Assembly (NCBI RefSeq): GCF_030643905.1
Contig: NZ_CP121446.1
Location: 1,116,001 to 1,180,000, forward strand
Direction of reading: 5' to 3'
Source: Flavobacterium sp. IMCC34852
GTDB lineage: Bacteria > Bacteroidota > Bacteroidia > Flavobacteriales > Flavobacteriaceae
Length of the DNA: 64,000 bases
Part shown: positions 17,326-26,847 of the stretch, piece by piece
Layout of the letters: the number at the start of each line of letters is the position of its first letter
Numbering within the stretch: the first letter of the stretch is position 1
Notes under the pieces: generated by a model
Told to the model about the DNA's origin: nothing
The model's input: only the letters and a program-made list of their open reading frames with translations
Databases searched by the model: none
Program-made: the position numbers and the translations under genes

Positions 17326-20300
17326 ATGTTTATCAATTACTTTTTGAAAAGTTCATTGCTGCAAACATCGTCCTCGGACGGGAAGCACATTGGACAAAAA
17401 CCAAAGTCATTTGGTTTTGCATGGTTGCTTTTGATGCTCTTGTCTGCTGTAACCGGCATACAGGCTCAAACAACCATTATCAATCCGGCGACGGATGGAG
17501 GTTTTAATTTAGGTAGCACTTTTGCTGCCAATGGTTGGACAGTTGCCAATGAAGGCACAGGTGCAGTGAAATGGGCTGTGGGAACAGCAGTTTCTGATAC
17601 TACGCCAGGCACAACTCAAACGGCTAGTTCCATACCGATTACATCGTATACAGTAACGCTGTCTGCTTTAAACCAAAGCATTGCTATTGGTCAGTCTGTT
17701 TCCGGTGCAAATATTCAACCAAACACATATGTGTCGAATATTAGTGGTACTACTTTGACTTTAACATTACCAACAACCAACGCAACAGCACAAACTAATG
17801 TGTTGTTAACTTTTGGTGCGCTTGCTTCTAATATTAGTGGCAACTCTGCTTATTTGTCTTTAGACAATGGAGTGACGCATGCGACTAATATATCAGGAAT
17901 TAGAACGATTTATTTTTACAAAGATGTAGTGATTCCTGCAGGACATACTAATATTGCTTTGTCTTTTGATTGGAAGTCTGCTGCTAATACATGGCAGGTT
18001 TTTGTTGCGCCAACAACTGTAACACCGATTGGTTCAAATGTACAGTCTACTTTTCCAAATACATTGACAGGAGCAACTCCTATTATTTATTCTAATACCA
18101 ATACCACAACGCAATCATCATTTGGATTTATTCCTGCCAGTTTCGCAGGAACTACTGCCAGAATTATTTTCATGTGGTCAAATGGAAATGGTGGTGGAAC
18201 AAATCCTCCATTAGCAGTTGATAATATTTCATTAGTTTCAAGAGCTGGTGGGCAAACTTTAACATCAGTTTCATCTGGTCTTTTTACAAGTCCAAGTACT
18301 TGGGATTTAGGATATGTACCTTCGCCTTCAGATGACGTGGTTATCTCAGCAGGTCATACAGTGGATATCAATGAGAAAATCACTTTAGGCGCAAGAGATT
18401 TAGCTATCGCTGGTTCTGGTGCAGTGGCTCAATTTGGTTTCTTTTCTGACCAGTTTACAGTAAGTAATGACTTATTTATTAGTGGGTCAGGTGCCAGATT
18501 TAATGTTTACCAACCTACCAATGTTGTTACACCGGCTGGTAACGGTAGATTATTAAAGGTTGGTCATGATATCAGTTTTACTAGTGGTGGTCGTTTAGAT
18601 ATTTCTTTTGGTACTACAGGTGCTGGTGTTGGAGAATTAAATTTAAATGGTTCTACATTACAAACTATTTCAACGGATGCTGGTAGCTTTTTAGGAGGAA
18701 CTACTAAAGCAAATGGTACAACCAATACTTTTGGAATTATCAATCAATTGACAGTTACTAATACTAGTACTGCAACACCTAATATCGATTGGCAAGTAAA
18801 CAATGCCAGAATTAGAAGTAAATTAACCTTAACCAGTGGAAGAGTTGCTCTTGGTAGTAACAAAATCATCCTTGGGAATTATGGTGCTTTGAGTACCAAT
18901 GTTGTTTGTAGTCTTGGAACCGGTTTCATTGGTGGAACTGTGGCGAGATGGTACACTACTTCAGCTAATCCATCATCGGGAACTATTGATGCAGGATTGG
19001 ATTATAACAATGCGAATGTTTTATTTCCTATCATAAATGCTAATGGTCAAAACAGATGGGCTTCTATTCTTTCTCCGGCTTCAGGTACTGTTGCAGGGGA
19101 ATTAGCAATCACTTATGCAGACGCTAACACAATGAGCGCTGTATCTATTGTTGACGGAATTACCATTGGAACTCGTTATGACGGAAACTGGACTATTACT
19201 ACACCGGATAGTAGAGTTGATACAACTCTTAGTACACCGGCAGCATTTACTTATACTAACGCAGGAACTGCTTTTGCTTTAGGATTTTATGCTACTGGTG
19301 CTTTTGCCACTAATGATGGTAGCACAAGAATATTATACGGTGCAGCTGCGGCTGGCGGAACACATATCAACGGGACAACAGCTCCTTTTGCTGCAAGATC
19401 CGGACTTACATTAGCTAACATTACGGCGAATGGTCCAATGTATGTTGGTGGAGCTACTACTTCTGTACAAGGCGGAACAACAAAAACATCTACCGGTTCA
19501 GGAGATTGGAATACTGCCGGGACTTGGACTCCAAGTGGGGTTCCTGCTTGTGGTGATATTGTTACCATTGCTTCAGGACATACTGTAACAGTTAATGCTA
19601 CTGCTTCTGCAGCCGGTGTAACTATTAATGCAGGAGGTACTTTGGTTAACGCCGGAGGTACTTTGACTGTTGGTTGTACAAACAACAATGCTATTTTTAC
19701 CAACTTTGGTACTAGTACTGTTTCAGGTGGAACTTTAAGAGTAAACGGTGGTGTTTATCACAGAGCCGGAAGTACTTTTAATCATACTGGCGGTGATGTT
19801 ACTATTGATAGTAATGATGCAGGTAATGCTTCAACCAGTGTTGGTCAAGGAGGTTCTTCTTTAAAATTAGATACTCCTAATTTAAATTTAACCGGAGGTA
19901 CTATTACTATTGTAGATCCGCTTATCAATAATGTTATTGCTACTAGTGCTACTTCAGTTACAAATTTTACTATGACAACTTTTGCCAGTACTTTTGCAAA
20001 GCCATTAGCGGCTGATGCTCCATCAGGTTCAACTGTTTTGAGTATGACTAATTTTAACCGTGCCAATACTTTTTCAATAGGACAAGTTGTTAGTGGTACA
20101 GGTATAGCTCCTGGTACAACTATTACAGCACTTACAGTGCCTCAAACTTCTGTAGCCCCAATATCAATTACTTTATCACAGGGAACAACTGCAACTATTC
20201 TCACAGGTGCAACCATAGATTTCAGTGCTATGAATAATGGTAGTAGTGTAATTTGTGTTCCAACATCTACGGCCAATTGGTTCAATATTGCAGTAGGTCA

Positions 20301-23300
20301 GATTGTTACCGGTAACGGAATTCCAGCCGGAACTACTGTTACAGGAGCAGGTTCAGGATTTGCAGATTCTGCTTATGCCATATTCTTGTCAAATCCGGTA
20401 ACTGGTTTAGCTACTTCACCAATTATTGCTGCTGAGACAATTACATTCTCTGGGGCTTCACCTAACTGTTCATCGATTATTTTACCTGCTGCCAATCCAT
20501 TAATTAGTGTGGGTCAGGCGGTTTCAGGAACAGGTATTGCTCCGGGAACTACAGTTACTAGTATTGATGCTGTTGGTACTCAATCTAAAATAGGTTTATC
20601 TCTTCCATGTACGGGAGCTATGGTAGCACCGGTAGCATTGAATTTTTATGCCGGCAATTTGAGTAGTTTTGCTGTTGCTTATAATGCAACGACAAATTAT
20701 GTGGCAGGATTAAACCATACGTTACAAATTGGTGACGGTGTTTCAACTGATAAAGCTGCGGTAACTACCAATGGTTTCCTTTGTAATTTTATTCAAGGAG
20801 GAGGAATGTTGTCTTTGGGCAACTTAACAGTTAATGCACTTGACGGAGCAGATAGATTTTTCAATGTAACCAATGTATTAAGTGTACAAAATGCATTGAA
20901 TATTACTTCAGGCAGTGTTTTCAAAAAGACAAATACTTCAGGAGGAATGTTCTTTGGAGGAAACATAACCAATAATGGTTCAATGTTTATGGCTGCAAAT
21001 ACAATTACAAACTTAGCCAATGGTGCTTTGGGAGCTACTACTCTTCCTCAAACCATTTCAGGTTCAGGTAATTTTTACAACAACTTAACTACTGCGGCAT
21101 CAACAGGTTCGTTTGCCGGATTAACCATTAATAATACAAGTAGTGCTGGTGTTACTATTAGCATGCTGAATTTCAGAGTAACCTCTTCACTTACATTGAA
21201 TTCAGGGATTGTTCATACCTCTGCTACTTATCCTTTATATCATGGTTTAGCTGATTTAAGTTCAGGTGCTATTCTTTCAGGGACATTTAGCGATACTTCT
21301 TTTATCGATGGTCCTTACAACAAATCTTTTGCGACAAATTCAACAAGTGCATCTTTTCAACTATTTCCTGTTGGGAAAACCAGTTATACTCCTGTTTGGG
21401 TTGGTATAACTGCTGGAGCCTCTATTACTGCTGAGGCTTATACTTCAAATGCAGGGACAACATCTGTAAATGCCAGTAATTTAAGTGCTACCAACTGGAG
21501 AGTTACCAGAGAAGGTGCTTTAGGATCTATGTCTGATTATAAAGTTCAATTAGGTCATCCTTCAATTGGTGCTAATAATATTATTGTTCAGGCGCCAATT
21601 GCAAATGGAACTTATGATAATACATTTGGAAATGCGATGGTTTACACTGCCGGTACATTAAATACCATTGCGGCACCAACTGCAATATCTGGAGCGGGTT
21701 ATACCTCTTCCTATTTTGCCTATGCTACAACACCAAACTGTACAACTTTCAATCCTGGTAATACAATAGCAGATTTATCAACTATAACTAATATTGTAAT
21801 TCAAAATAGTTCATCTACAGGAATTGTGAATGGTTCGGCTAATGTTACTTTACAAGCTACTGCTTCGCCATTGATTGTTGCAGGGTTAACAGTTACAGGT
21901 AACGGTATTCAAGCAGGAACGACAGTAGTTTCGGTTAGTGGTACAGCTTTAGTATTATCTCAACCAGCTACTGCATCTAGTGCCGGACAAACAACTTTGA
22001 CCTTTTCAACGGTTCAAAATCCATCTTCACTTTGTGGATCACAATTGGTTCGTTTAAGTCTTCAAAATTCAACTACTGCAACCGGTATTACTTACCAATG
22101 GCAAAGTTCAACTGATGGAGGAACGACTTATGTAAATATTAGTGGTGCTACGGCGGCTACTTATGTAGGAGCTCCAACTCAAAACACATATTACCGTTGT
22201 AATGTAACTTGTACTTTTGGTCCTTCTACTGTAGCTTCAACTCCTGTTCAGGTAACACTTAGCAGTGCTGTTGATACAACTACACCGGGAACAACTTGTA
22301 CGGCAAGTACTCCGGTTAACTTAGAAGCAACTGCTGCTTCAGGAACTATCACATGGTATGCTGCTGCAACAGGTGGATCACCTTTGGCAACCGGTAGTCC
22401 TTTCACACCGTCACCAGCAACTACAACGACCTATTATGCAGCTACTGAATCAACTTCAACTTACACCGTTGGAAAATCGTTGACAGGGACTTCTACTTCA
22501 ACCTCTAATTTTACAGGTATTGTTTTCAATACTTCTAAAAACATAATCTTAAACTCGGTTAAAGTTTATCCAAGACAAACGGCTGGTGCTCTTGATGCCG
22601 GTGCTCAAATGACCATCAAATTATTTAAAGATGGTGTTCAAGTTCCGGGTACAGATGCAGTAACATTTGTTCCTACAACGAATACGGGTACTATATCAGC
22701 TTCGTTTTCGAATACAGTAAACTTAAACTATAACATTCCTGCCGGTAACGGATATACGCTTTTAGTTACTTCAGGATTAAGTGCTACCAATATGTTGGCC
22801 AGAGTTTCGCCTGGAGTTGCAACACTTCCGGCTGGAGGAGGTTCAGTAACTGTTACCCTTGGGGCTTCTAGTTTTGATACAACTAGCAATTCAGAGAATA
22901 ATAACTTCTTTGATTTGAATGTTACTGAAGTTTGTTCTTCACCTAGAGTTGCTGTTGAGGCAACAGTAGGTTGTACTAAAAACTTGAAATTATTCATCGA
23001 AGGATACTACATTGGCGGTGGTCAAATGACTCCAGTTAAAGCTAATGAAGGTGTTGGTACAAGTACTACTGATGTTGATGATGTTACTGTAGAATTAAGA
23101 GACGCTTCAACTTATGCAGTGGTATCTTCTGCAAGTGCAGTGTTGAAAACTGACGGAACTGTTGCTGCTAAATTAGTAGCTCCAGCTGGAAATTATTTTA
23201 TTGCAGTAAAACACAGAAATGCAATTCAAACTTGGAGTGCTGCTGCTGAGGCTTTTGGTACTTCTACTGCTACTTATGATTTCTCAACTGCAGCTAACAA

Positions 23301-23538
23301 AGCTTATGGTAGCAATATGAAAAACTTAGGTTCTGGAGTGTTTGGATTCTATTCTGGGGATATCAATCAAGATGAAAGTATTGATGTGGGAGATTTCCCT
23401 GCTTTATTTAGTGATAATGACAACTTTATTTCTGGATATTTTAATACAGACTTAAACGGAGACGGAACGGTTGACGTTGGTGATTTCCCAATATTATTCC
23501 TGAATTCAGATAATTTTATCTTTTCTAATCACCCATAA
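17326..23538 (+). CDS. Giant surface protein ending in a dockerin-like calcium-binding module
   Basis: 2070 residues. The signal peptide has an unusually long n-region (~33 residues) before the core AWLLLMLLSAVTGIQAQ. The body is beta-rich: five copies of a VGQxVSGTGIxPGTTV-type motif (coded near 17680, 20070, 20290, 20500 and 21870), beta-helix-like Gly/Thr/Asn-rich stretches, an Ig-like segment (TYQWQSSTDGGTTYVNISG) and a second Ig-like segment (22260-22440). The C-terminus has no T9SS sorting domain. It ends with two dockerin-type calcium loops, D2012-I-N-Q-D-E-S-I-D-V-G-D2023 and D2042-L-N-G-D-G-T-V-D-V-G-D2053. It is followed after 20 bases by a paralogue of the upstream cohesin-like protein. 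I infer, not show, that the loops bind a cohesin-like partner. Confidence 0.8.
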   Translation: MFINYFLKSSLLQTSSSDGKHIGQKPKSFGFAWLLLMLLSAVTGIQAQTTIINPATDGGFNLGSTFAANGWTVANEGTGAVKWAVGTAVSDTTPGTTQTASSIPITSYTVTLSALNQSIAIGQSVSGANIQPNTYVSNISGTTLTLTLPTTNATAQTNVLLTFGALASNISGNSAYLSLDNGVTHATNISGIRTIYFYKDVVIPAGHTNIALSFDWKSAANTWQVFVAPTTVTPIGSNVQSTFPNTLTGATPIIYSNTNTTTQSSFGFIPASFAGTTARIIFMWSNGNGGGTNPPLAVDNISLVSRAGGQTLTSVSSGLFTSPSTWDLGYVPSPSDDVVISAGHTVDINEKITLGARDLAIAGSGAVAQFGFFSDQFTVSNDLFISGSGARFNVYQPTNVVTPAGNGRLLKVGHDISFTSGGRLDISFGTTGAGVGELNLNGSTLQTISTDAGSFLGGTTKANGTTNTFGIINQLTVTNTSTATPNIDWQVNNARIRSKLTLTSGRVALGSNKIILGNYGALSTNVVCSLGTGFIGGTVARWYTTSANPSSGTIDAGLDYNNANVLFPIINANGQNRWASILSPASGTVAGELAITYADANTMSAVSIVDGITIGTRYDGNWTITTPDSRVDTTLSTPAAFTYTNAGTAFALGFYATGAFATNDGSTRILYGAAAAGGTHINGTTAPFAARSGLTLANITANGPMYVGGATTSVQGGTTKTSTGSGDWNTAGTWTPSGVPACGDIVTIASGHTVTVNATASAAGVTINAGGTLVNAGGTLTVGCTNNNAIFTNFGTSTVSGGTLRVNGGVYHRAGSTFNHTGGDVTIDSNDAGNASTSVGQGGSSLKLDTPNLNLTGGTITIVDPLINNVIATSATSVTNFTMTTFASTFAKPLAADAPSGSTVLSMTNFNRANTFSIGQVVSGTGIAPGTTITALTVPQTSVAPISITLSQGTTATILTGATIDFSAMNNGSSVICVPTSTANWFNIAVGQIVTGNGIPAGTTVTGAGSGFADSAYAIFLSNPVTGLATSPIIAAETITFSGASPNCSSIILPAANPLISVGQAVSGTGIAPGTTVTSIDAVGTQSKIGLSLPCTGAMVAPVALNFYAGNLSSFAVAYNATTNYVAGLNHTLQIGDGVSTDKAAVTTNGFLCNFIQGGGMLSLGNLTVNALDGADRFFNVTNVLSVQNALNITSGSVFKKTNTSGGMFFGGNITNNGSMFMAANTITNLANGALGATTLPQTISGSGNFYNNLTTAASTGSFAGLTINNTSSAGVTISMLNFRVTSSLTLNSGIVHTSATYPLYHGLADLSSGAILSGTFSDTSFIDGPYNKSFATNSTSASFQLFPVGKTSYTPVWVGITAGASITAEAYTSNAGTTSVNASNLSATNWRVTREGALGSMSDYKVQLGHPSIGANNIIVQAPIANGTYDNTFGNAMVYTAGTLNTIAAPTAISGAGYTSSYFAYATTPNCTTFNPGNTIADLSTITNIVIQNSSSTGIVNGSANVTLQATASPLIVAGLTVTGNGIQAGTTVVSVSGTALVLSQPATASSAGQTTLTFSTVQNPSSLCGSQLVRLSLQNSTTATGITYQWQSSTDGGTTYVNISGATAATYVGAPTQNTYYRCNVTCTFGPSTVASTPVQVTLSSAVDTTTPGTTCTASTPVNLEATAASGTITWYAAATGGSPLATGSPFTPSPATTTTYYAATESTSTYTVGKSLTGTSTSTSNFTGIVFNTSKNIILNSVKVYPRQTAGALDAGAQMTIKLFKDGVQVPGTDAVTFVPTTNTGTISASFSNTVNLNYNIPAGNGYTLLVTSGLSATNMLARVSPGVATLPAGGGSVTVTLGASSFDTTSNSENNNFFDLNVTEVCSSPRVAVEATVGCTKNLKLFIEGYYIGGGQMTPVKANEGVGTSTTDVDDVTVELRDASTYAVVSSASAVLKTDGTVAAKLVAPAGNYFIAVKHRNAIQTWSAAAEAFGTSTATYDFSTAANKAYGSNMKNLGSGVFGFYSGDINQDESIDVGDFPALFSDNDNFISGYFNTDLNGDGTVDVGDFPILFLNSDNFIFSNHP

Positions 23539-23558
23539 TTAATTTAAATTCAAAAGAA

Positions 23559-26500
23559 ATGAAAATTATAAAAAATAATTTAGGCAAGAGCTTATTGCTT
23601 CTTTGCTTAATGATGATTTCCTTAACAGGATTTTCTCAAGTTGCCGGGACTCACTTTACAGTGAGTCTGGCAAACGTAACTTCTACTTCCACGACTATGG
23701 AATTTGATGTTATGCTTACGGTAGATGGAACAGGAGCAGCTGCTGCTGGGGTTAAATTATCTGCTATGTCAGCAGGGATTAATTACAATACAGCTATTGT
23801 AAATGGTGGTACAGTTTCTTGTGCCTATATTGGTGGAAAAAGTGCTGCAATTGCAGGATTAATCAATGCTGCTTCACCAAGCACTGTTACGCCAGGGCAT
23901 ATCAGAATTACGGCTTCTCCCTTAACAATAGATACTGCATTTGATGTTGTTAACGGAACGTATACTTTTGGTAGATACCGATTGACAAATACCGCGAGTT
24001 GGACTCAGAATTCTAATGCTCAATTGTGGTTACAACCCAATAATATCGGTAAAACCAATACGGCTGTAAATGCTTTCCCATTTGGCGCAACTCTAGGAGC
24101 AGCATCATACTCATATTCAACTACTGCTCCGGCAGGTACGCCTGGAGTTAGTTTAGTGTATACTCAAGCCAATACTTTGAGCCATGATTTAAATGCTAAT
24201 TGTGGGATTACTCTACAACCGGTTAATCCTACTATTTGTAAGGCAACCGGTGGAACTGCTTCCGTTTCTGTTACTGCTACAGGAGCTACAGGAGCATTAT
24301 ACCAATGGTATACACAAACAGCTACAGGAACTACTTGGACTGCTTTGGCAAATAATGCAAATTATTCAGGTACTACAACACCTACGTTAAATATAACAAG
24401 GACTACAGCTTCTGTTCCTGCAGTAGGAACAAAATACAGAGTTGTTATCAATGGTGGAATTTGTAATAATGTAACTTCTGATACTGTTGTTCTACAAGAA
24501 CAAACAGTTTTGTCTAAAGCTACGGCTGTTTCAGCAAAGTCATCTACCAATGCTACTTTGTATCCGGCAAACACAACTTGTGTAGGAACTACTGTGAACT
24601 TAACATTGGCTGCCGGAAGTATCGGAAACATTCAATGGCAATCTTCTACAGATGGAATTACTTATAATAACGTTGGCGGTGTAATTGCTCAAACTGCTTT
24701 GTCAGCGGTTAATCCTGCGTTAACACTTAGTTCAGGAGTTTTAACACAAGATACTTGGTTCAGAGTTGTCGCTTCAAATGGTATTTGTTCTTCGGTTAAT
24801 GGAGTTGCTACTAAAATTACCGTAAGTTCTCCTGCAATTGCGGGTACCATTAGTGGTGGAGATGTTACTGTTTGTGCTTATTTAGCATCAGGGACACCGC
24901 TTGATTTGGCAGGAAACCTTATTCCATTACCTTACACTAATAGTACAGTGCTTACATTAAATGGAAACAACGGTACAGTAGTTTGGCAAAAATCAATCAA
25001 CTATACTTCAGCTTCTCCAACTTGGTCAACTGTAACTACAGGTGTTTCAGGTAATCAATTAACAGCAGCTAATTTAACTGTTGATACATGGTACAGAGCT
25101 TTGGTGTCAAATGGAGCATGTACTGCTACATCACCGGTTGTTAAGATAACTGTTAATAAAGCGGCAAAAGCCGGAGCAGTTACAGCAACCTCAAATAGTG
25201 TAGTTACAACAGGTGTTTGTACAGGAGGCGATATTACTTTTACTTCTGCTCCTTATGTTGGAACCTCAAATCAATGGGAAGTTTCAACTACTTCAACTAC
25301 CACAGGTTTTACTCCTGTAAGTGGTGCAAACGGATTAGTATTTACAATGAATGATGTAGCTTATCCGCCACTTTCTAAGTTCTATGTTAGAAATGTAGTA
25401 TACAGCGGATCTTGTACAATGGCAAGAAGTGCTGTTAAAACTATCACCGTAAATCCAATTACAGTTGCTGGAACAGTAACCGGAGGTGGTGTTGTTTGTG
25501 CAAATGGTGGCGGAACGTTGAAACTTGCAGGTCAAGTAGGAAAAGTACAATGGGAATATTCTACAGATGGTGTAAACTTTTTAACAGTACCTTATTGGAA
25601 AACAGTTTCATTTGTACCAACATTCTTCAACCCTAACAATACTACAGCGTTTACTACGCCGTCTTCATCAGGTACAGCAACAAGTTACATAGTATCAAAC
25701 CTTACGGCTAATACCTATTTCAGAGCTAGAGTAACTAGCGGTTCATGTGCTACAGAATACAGTAATGTTGTTCAATATACCATTGGAACTAACGCTGTAG
25801 CAGGAACTATTTCTGCAGGAAATTCTACAATATGTCCGTCTACAGGAACTACTTTAACTTTATCTGGTTCTACCGGAGCTATTCAATGGCAAAAAGCAAG
25901 TGTTTCTGCTACAACCGGATTACCTGGAACTTTTGCTAATATAAACGGACAAACCAATACAACTTTAGCAACTGGTAACTTGACGGCTTCAACGGCTTAT
26001 CAGGCAGTAGTTACAATTGGGGCATGTTCTACAGTAACTACAGCTTATTTTATTGTAAATGTTGTTGCAAAACCAGTTGCCAAGCCAGTTACAGCCAATG
26101 TAACTTCTCCAGCGGGTTCTCTAGCGGCGCCATTATGTACAACTGATGCTTCAAAAGTATTGACTATTGGTGCTGGTTATGTTGGTGCTATTCAATGGCA
26201 AACATCAACTACATCAACAACAACAGGATTTAGTGATATTTCTGGTGAAACCGCAACAACTTATACTATTGCTAATCCGGCAGTAGGAGCAAACTATTAC
26301 AGAGCTTCATTTACCAACAGTTGTGGAACTGTGGTTTACAGTGCTGCGGTAACAGTTTATTACCAAGCTTGTAAAACTACTACGCCTGAGGCACGTGTTG
26401 AGAAATCTCCTTTTGCAGTAGTAGCTTATCCAAATCCTTACAGTGAAAACTTCAATTTAAGTTTGACTACTTCAAGCGAAGAGAGTGTAAGTGTAATGGT

Positions 26501-26654
26501 TTATGATATGACAGGAAAATTGGTTGAACAACATGAAGTTAGTGCAGCAAATATTGCGGAGCTTCAAGTTGGAAACAGATATCCATCAGGAATTTATAAT
26601 GTAATTATCACACAAGGAGCCGAAGTTAAAACCCTTCGCGTTGTGAAAAGATAG
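23559..26654 (+). CDS. T9SS type A surface protein with cohesin-like N-terminal domain and Ig-like repeats
   Basis: 1031 residues. A signal peptide (to LTGFSQ) is followed by the ~190-residue cohesin-like domain shared with the 14109 gene product. The middle differs fully from that paralogue: about seven Ig-like segments, with the recurring pattern IQWQxSxxxxT, YRAxVxxGxC and AGTIxGG (for example at 24620-24660 and 25540-25570), as in Bacteroidetes Ig-type repeats. The C-terminus is a type A sorting domain (YPNPYSENFNLSLTTSS to KTLRVVKR). It sits 20 bases after the dockerin-like gene, so the two are probably one operon. Likely displayed on the surface; its binding partner is not known. Confidence 0.85.
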   Translation: MKIIKNNLGKSLLLLCLMMISLTGFSQVAGTHFTVSLANVTSTSTTMEFDVMLTVDGTGAAAAGVKLSAMSAGINYNTAIVNGGTVSCAYIGGKSAAIAGLINAASPSTVTPGHIRITASPLTIDTAFDVVNGTYTFGRYRLTNTASWTQNSNAQLWLQPNNIGKTNTAVNAFPFGATLGAASYSYSTTAPAGTPGVSLVYTQANTLSHDLNANCGITLQPVNPTICKATGGTASVSVTATGATGALYQWYTQTATGTTWTALANNANYSGTTTPTLNITRTTASVPAVGTKYRVVINGGICNNVTSDTVVLQEQTVLSKATAVSAKSSTNATLYPANTTCVGTTVNLTLAAGSIGNIQWQSSTDGITYNNVGGVIAQTALSAVNPALTLSSGVLTQDTWFRVVASNGICSSVNGVATKITVSSPAIAGTISGGDVTVCAYLASGTPLDLAGNLIPLPYTNSTVLTLNGNNGTVVWQKSINYTSASPTWSTVTTGVSGNQLTAANLTVDTWYRALVSNGACTATSPVVKITVNKAAKAGAVTATSNSVVTTGVCTGGDITFTSAPYVGTSNQWEVSTTSTTTGFTPVSGANGLVFTMNDVAYPPLSKFYVRNVVYSGSCTMARSAVKTITVNPITVAGTVTGGGVVCANGGGTLKLAGQVGKVQWEYSTDGVNFLTVPYWKTVSFVPTFFNPNNTTAFTTPSSSGTATSYIVSNLTANTYFRARVTSGSCATEYSNVVQYTIGTNAVAGTISAGNSTICPSTGTTLTLSGSTGAIQWQKASVSATTGLPGTFANINGQTNTTLATGNLTASTAYQAVVTIGACSTVTTAYFIVNVVAKPVAKPVTANVTSPAGSLAAPLCTTDASKVLTIGAGYVGAIQWQTSTTSTTTGFSDISGETATTYTIANPAVGANYYRASFTNSCGTVVYSAAVTVYYQACKTTTPEARVEKSPFAVVAYPNPYSENFNLSLTTSSEESVSVMVYDMTGKLVEQHEVSAANIAELQVGNRYPSGIYNVIITQGAEVKTLRVVKR
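23639..24183 (+). repeat. Direct repeat copy 2 (cohesin-like domain)
   Basis: Partner of 14184-14728, in the same orientation and the same reading frame within its gene. Recombination between the copies would remove the dockerin-like gene and join the two outer genes in frame. Confidence 0.8.
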
Positions 26655-26683
26655 TAAGAATTTCCTAAGTATTTTTTTAATTG

Positions 26684-26719
26684 AAAATCCTTCTCGATTT
26701 ATCGGGGAGGATTTTTTTT
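26684..26719 (+). terminator. Rho-independent terminator after the surface-protein operon
   Basis: AATCCTTCTCGA pairs (with one mismatch/wobble) with TCGGGGAGGATT, followed by eight T. It lies about 30 bases after the gene ending at 26654. Confidence 0.85.
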
Positions 26720-26774
26720 GCTATTCTATTGTGGTTTTATAGATTTTATCGTTTATTTTAACGTTTTAAAATAT

Positions 26775-26782
26775 TACTTTTG
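26775..26782 (+). promoter_or_regulatory. Possible Bacteroidetes -7 element for the regulator pair
   Basis: TACTTTTG at 26775-26782 matches TAnnTTTG and lies about 65 bases before the 26848 start. There is no clear TTTG at -33. Confidence 0.45.
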
Positions 26783-26847
26783 TCTGTATTTATAGATATA
26801 TTTACCATTCCGATTAGAAAATTGCTAAACAAATTACCTGAAAAAGC

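Noticed and set aside
19287..19703. A 138-residue minus-strand frame inside the dockerin-like gene
   Set aside because: It is antisense to the coding repeats, rich in Val, Pro and Ala as expected for a shadow, and has no start or motif support. The same holds for the other antisense frames in the adhesin genes.
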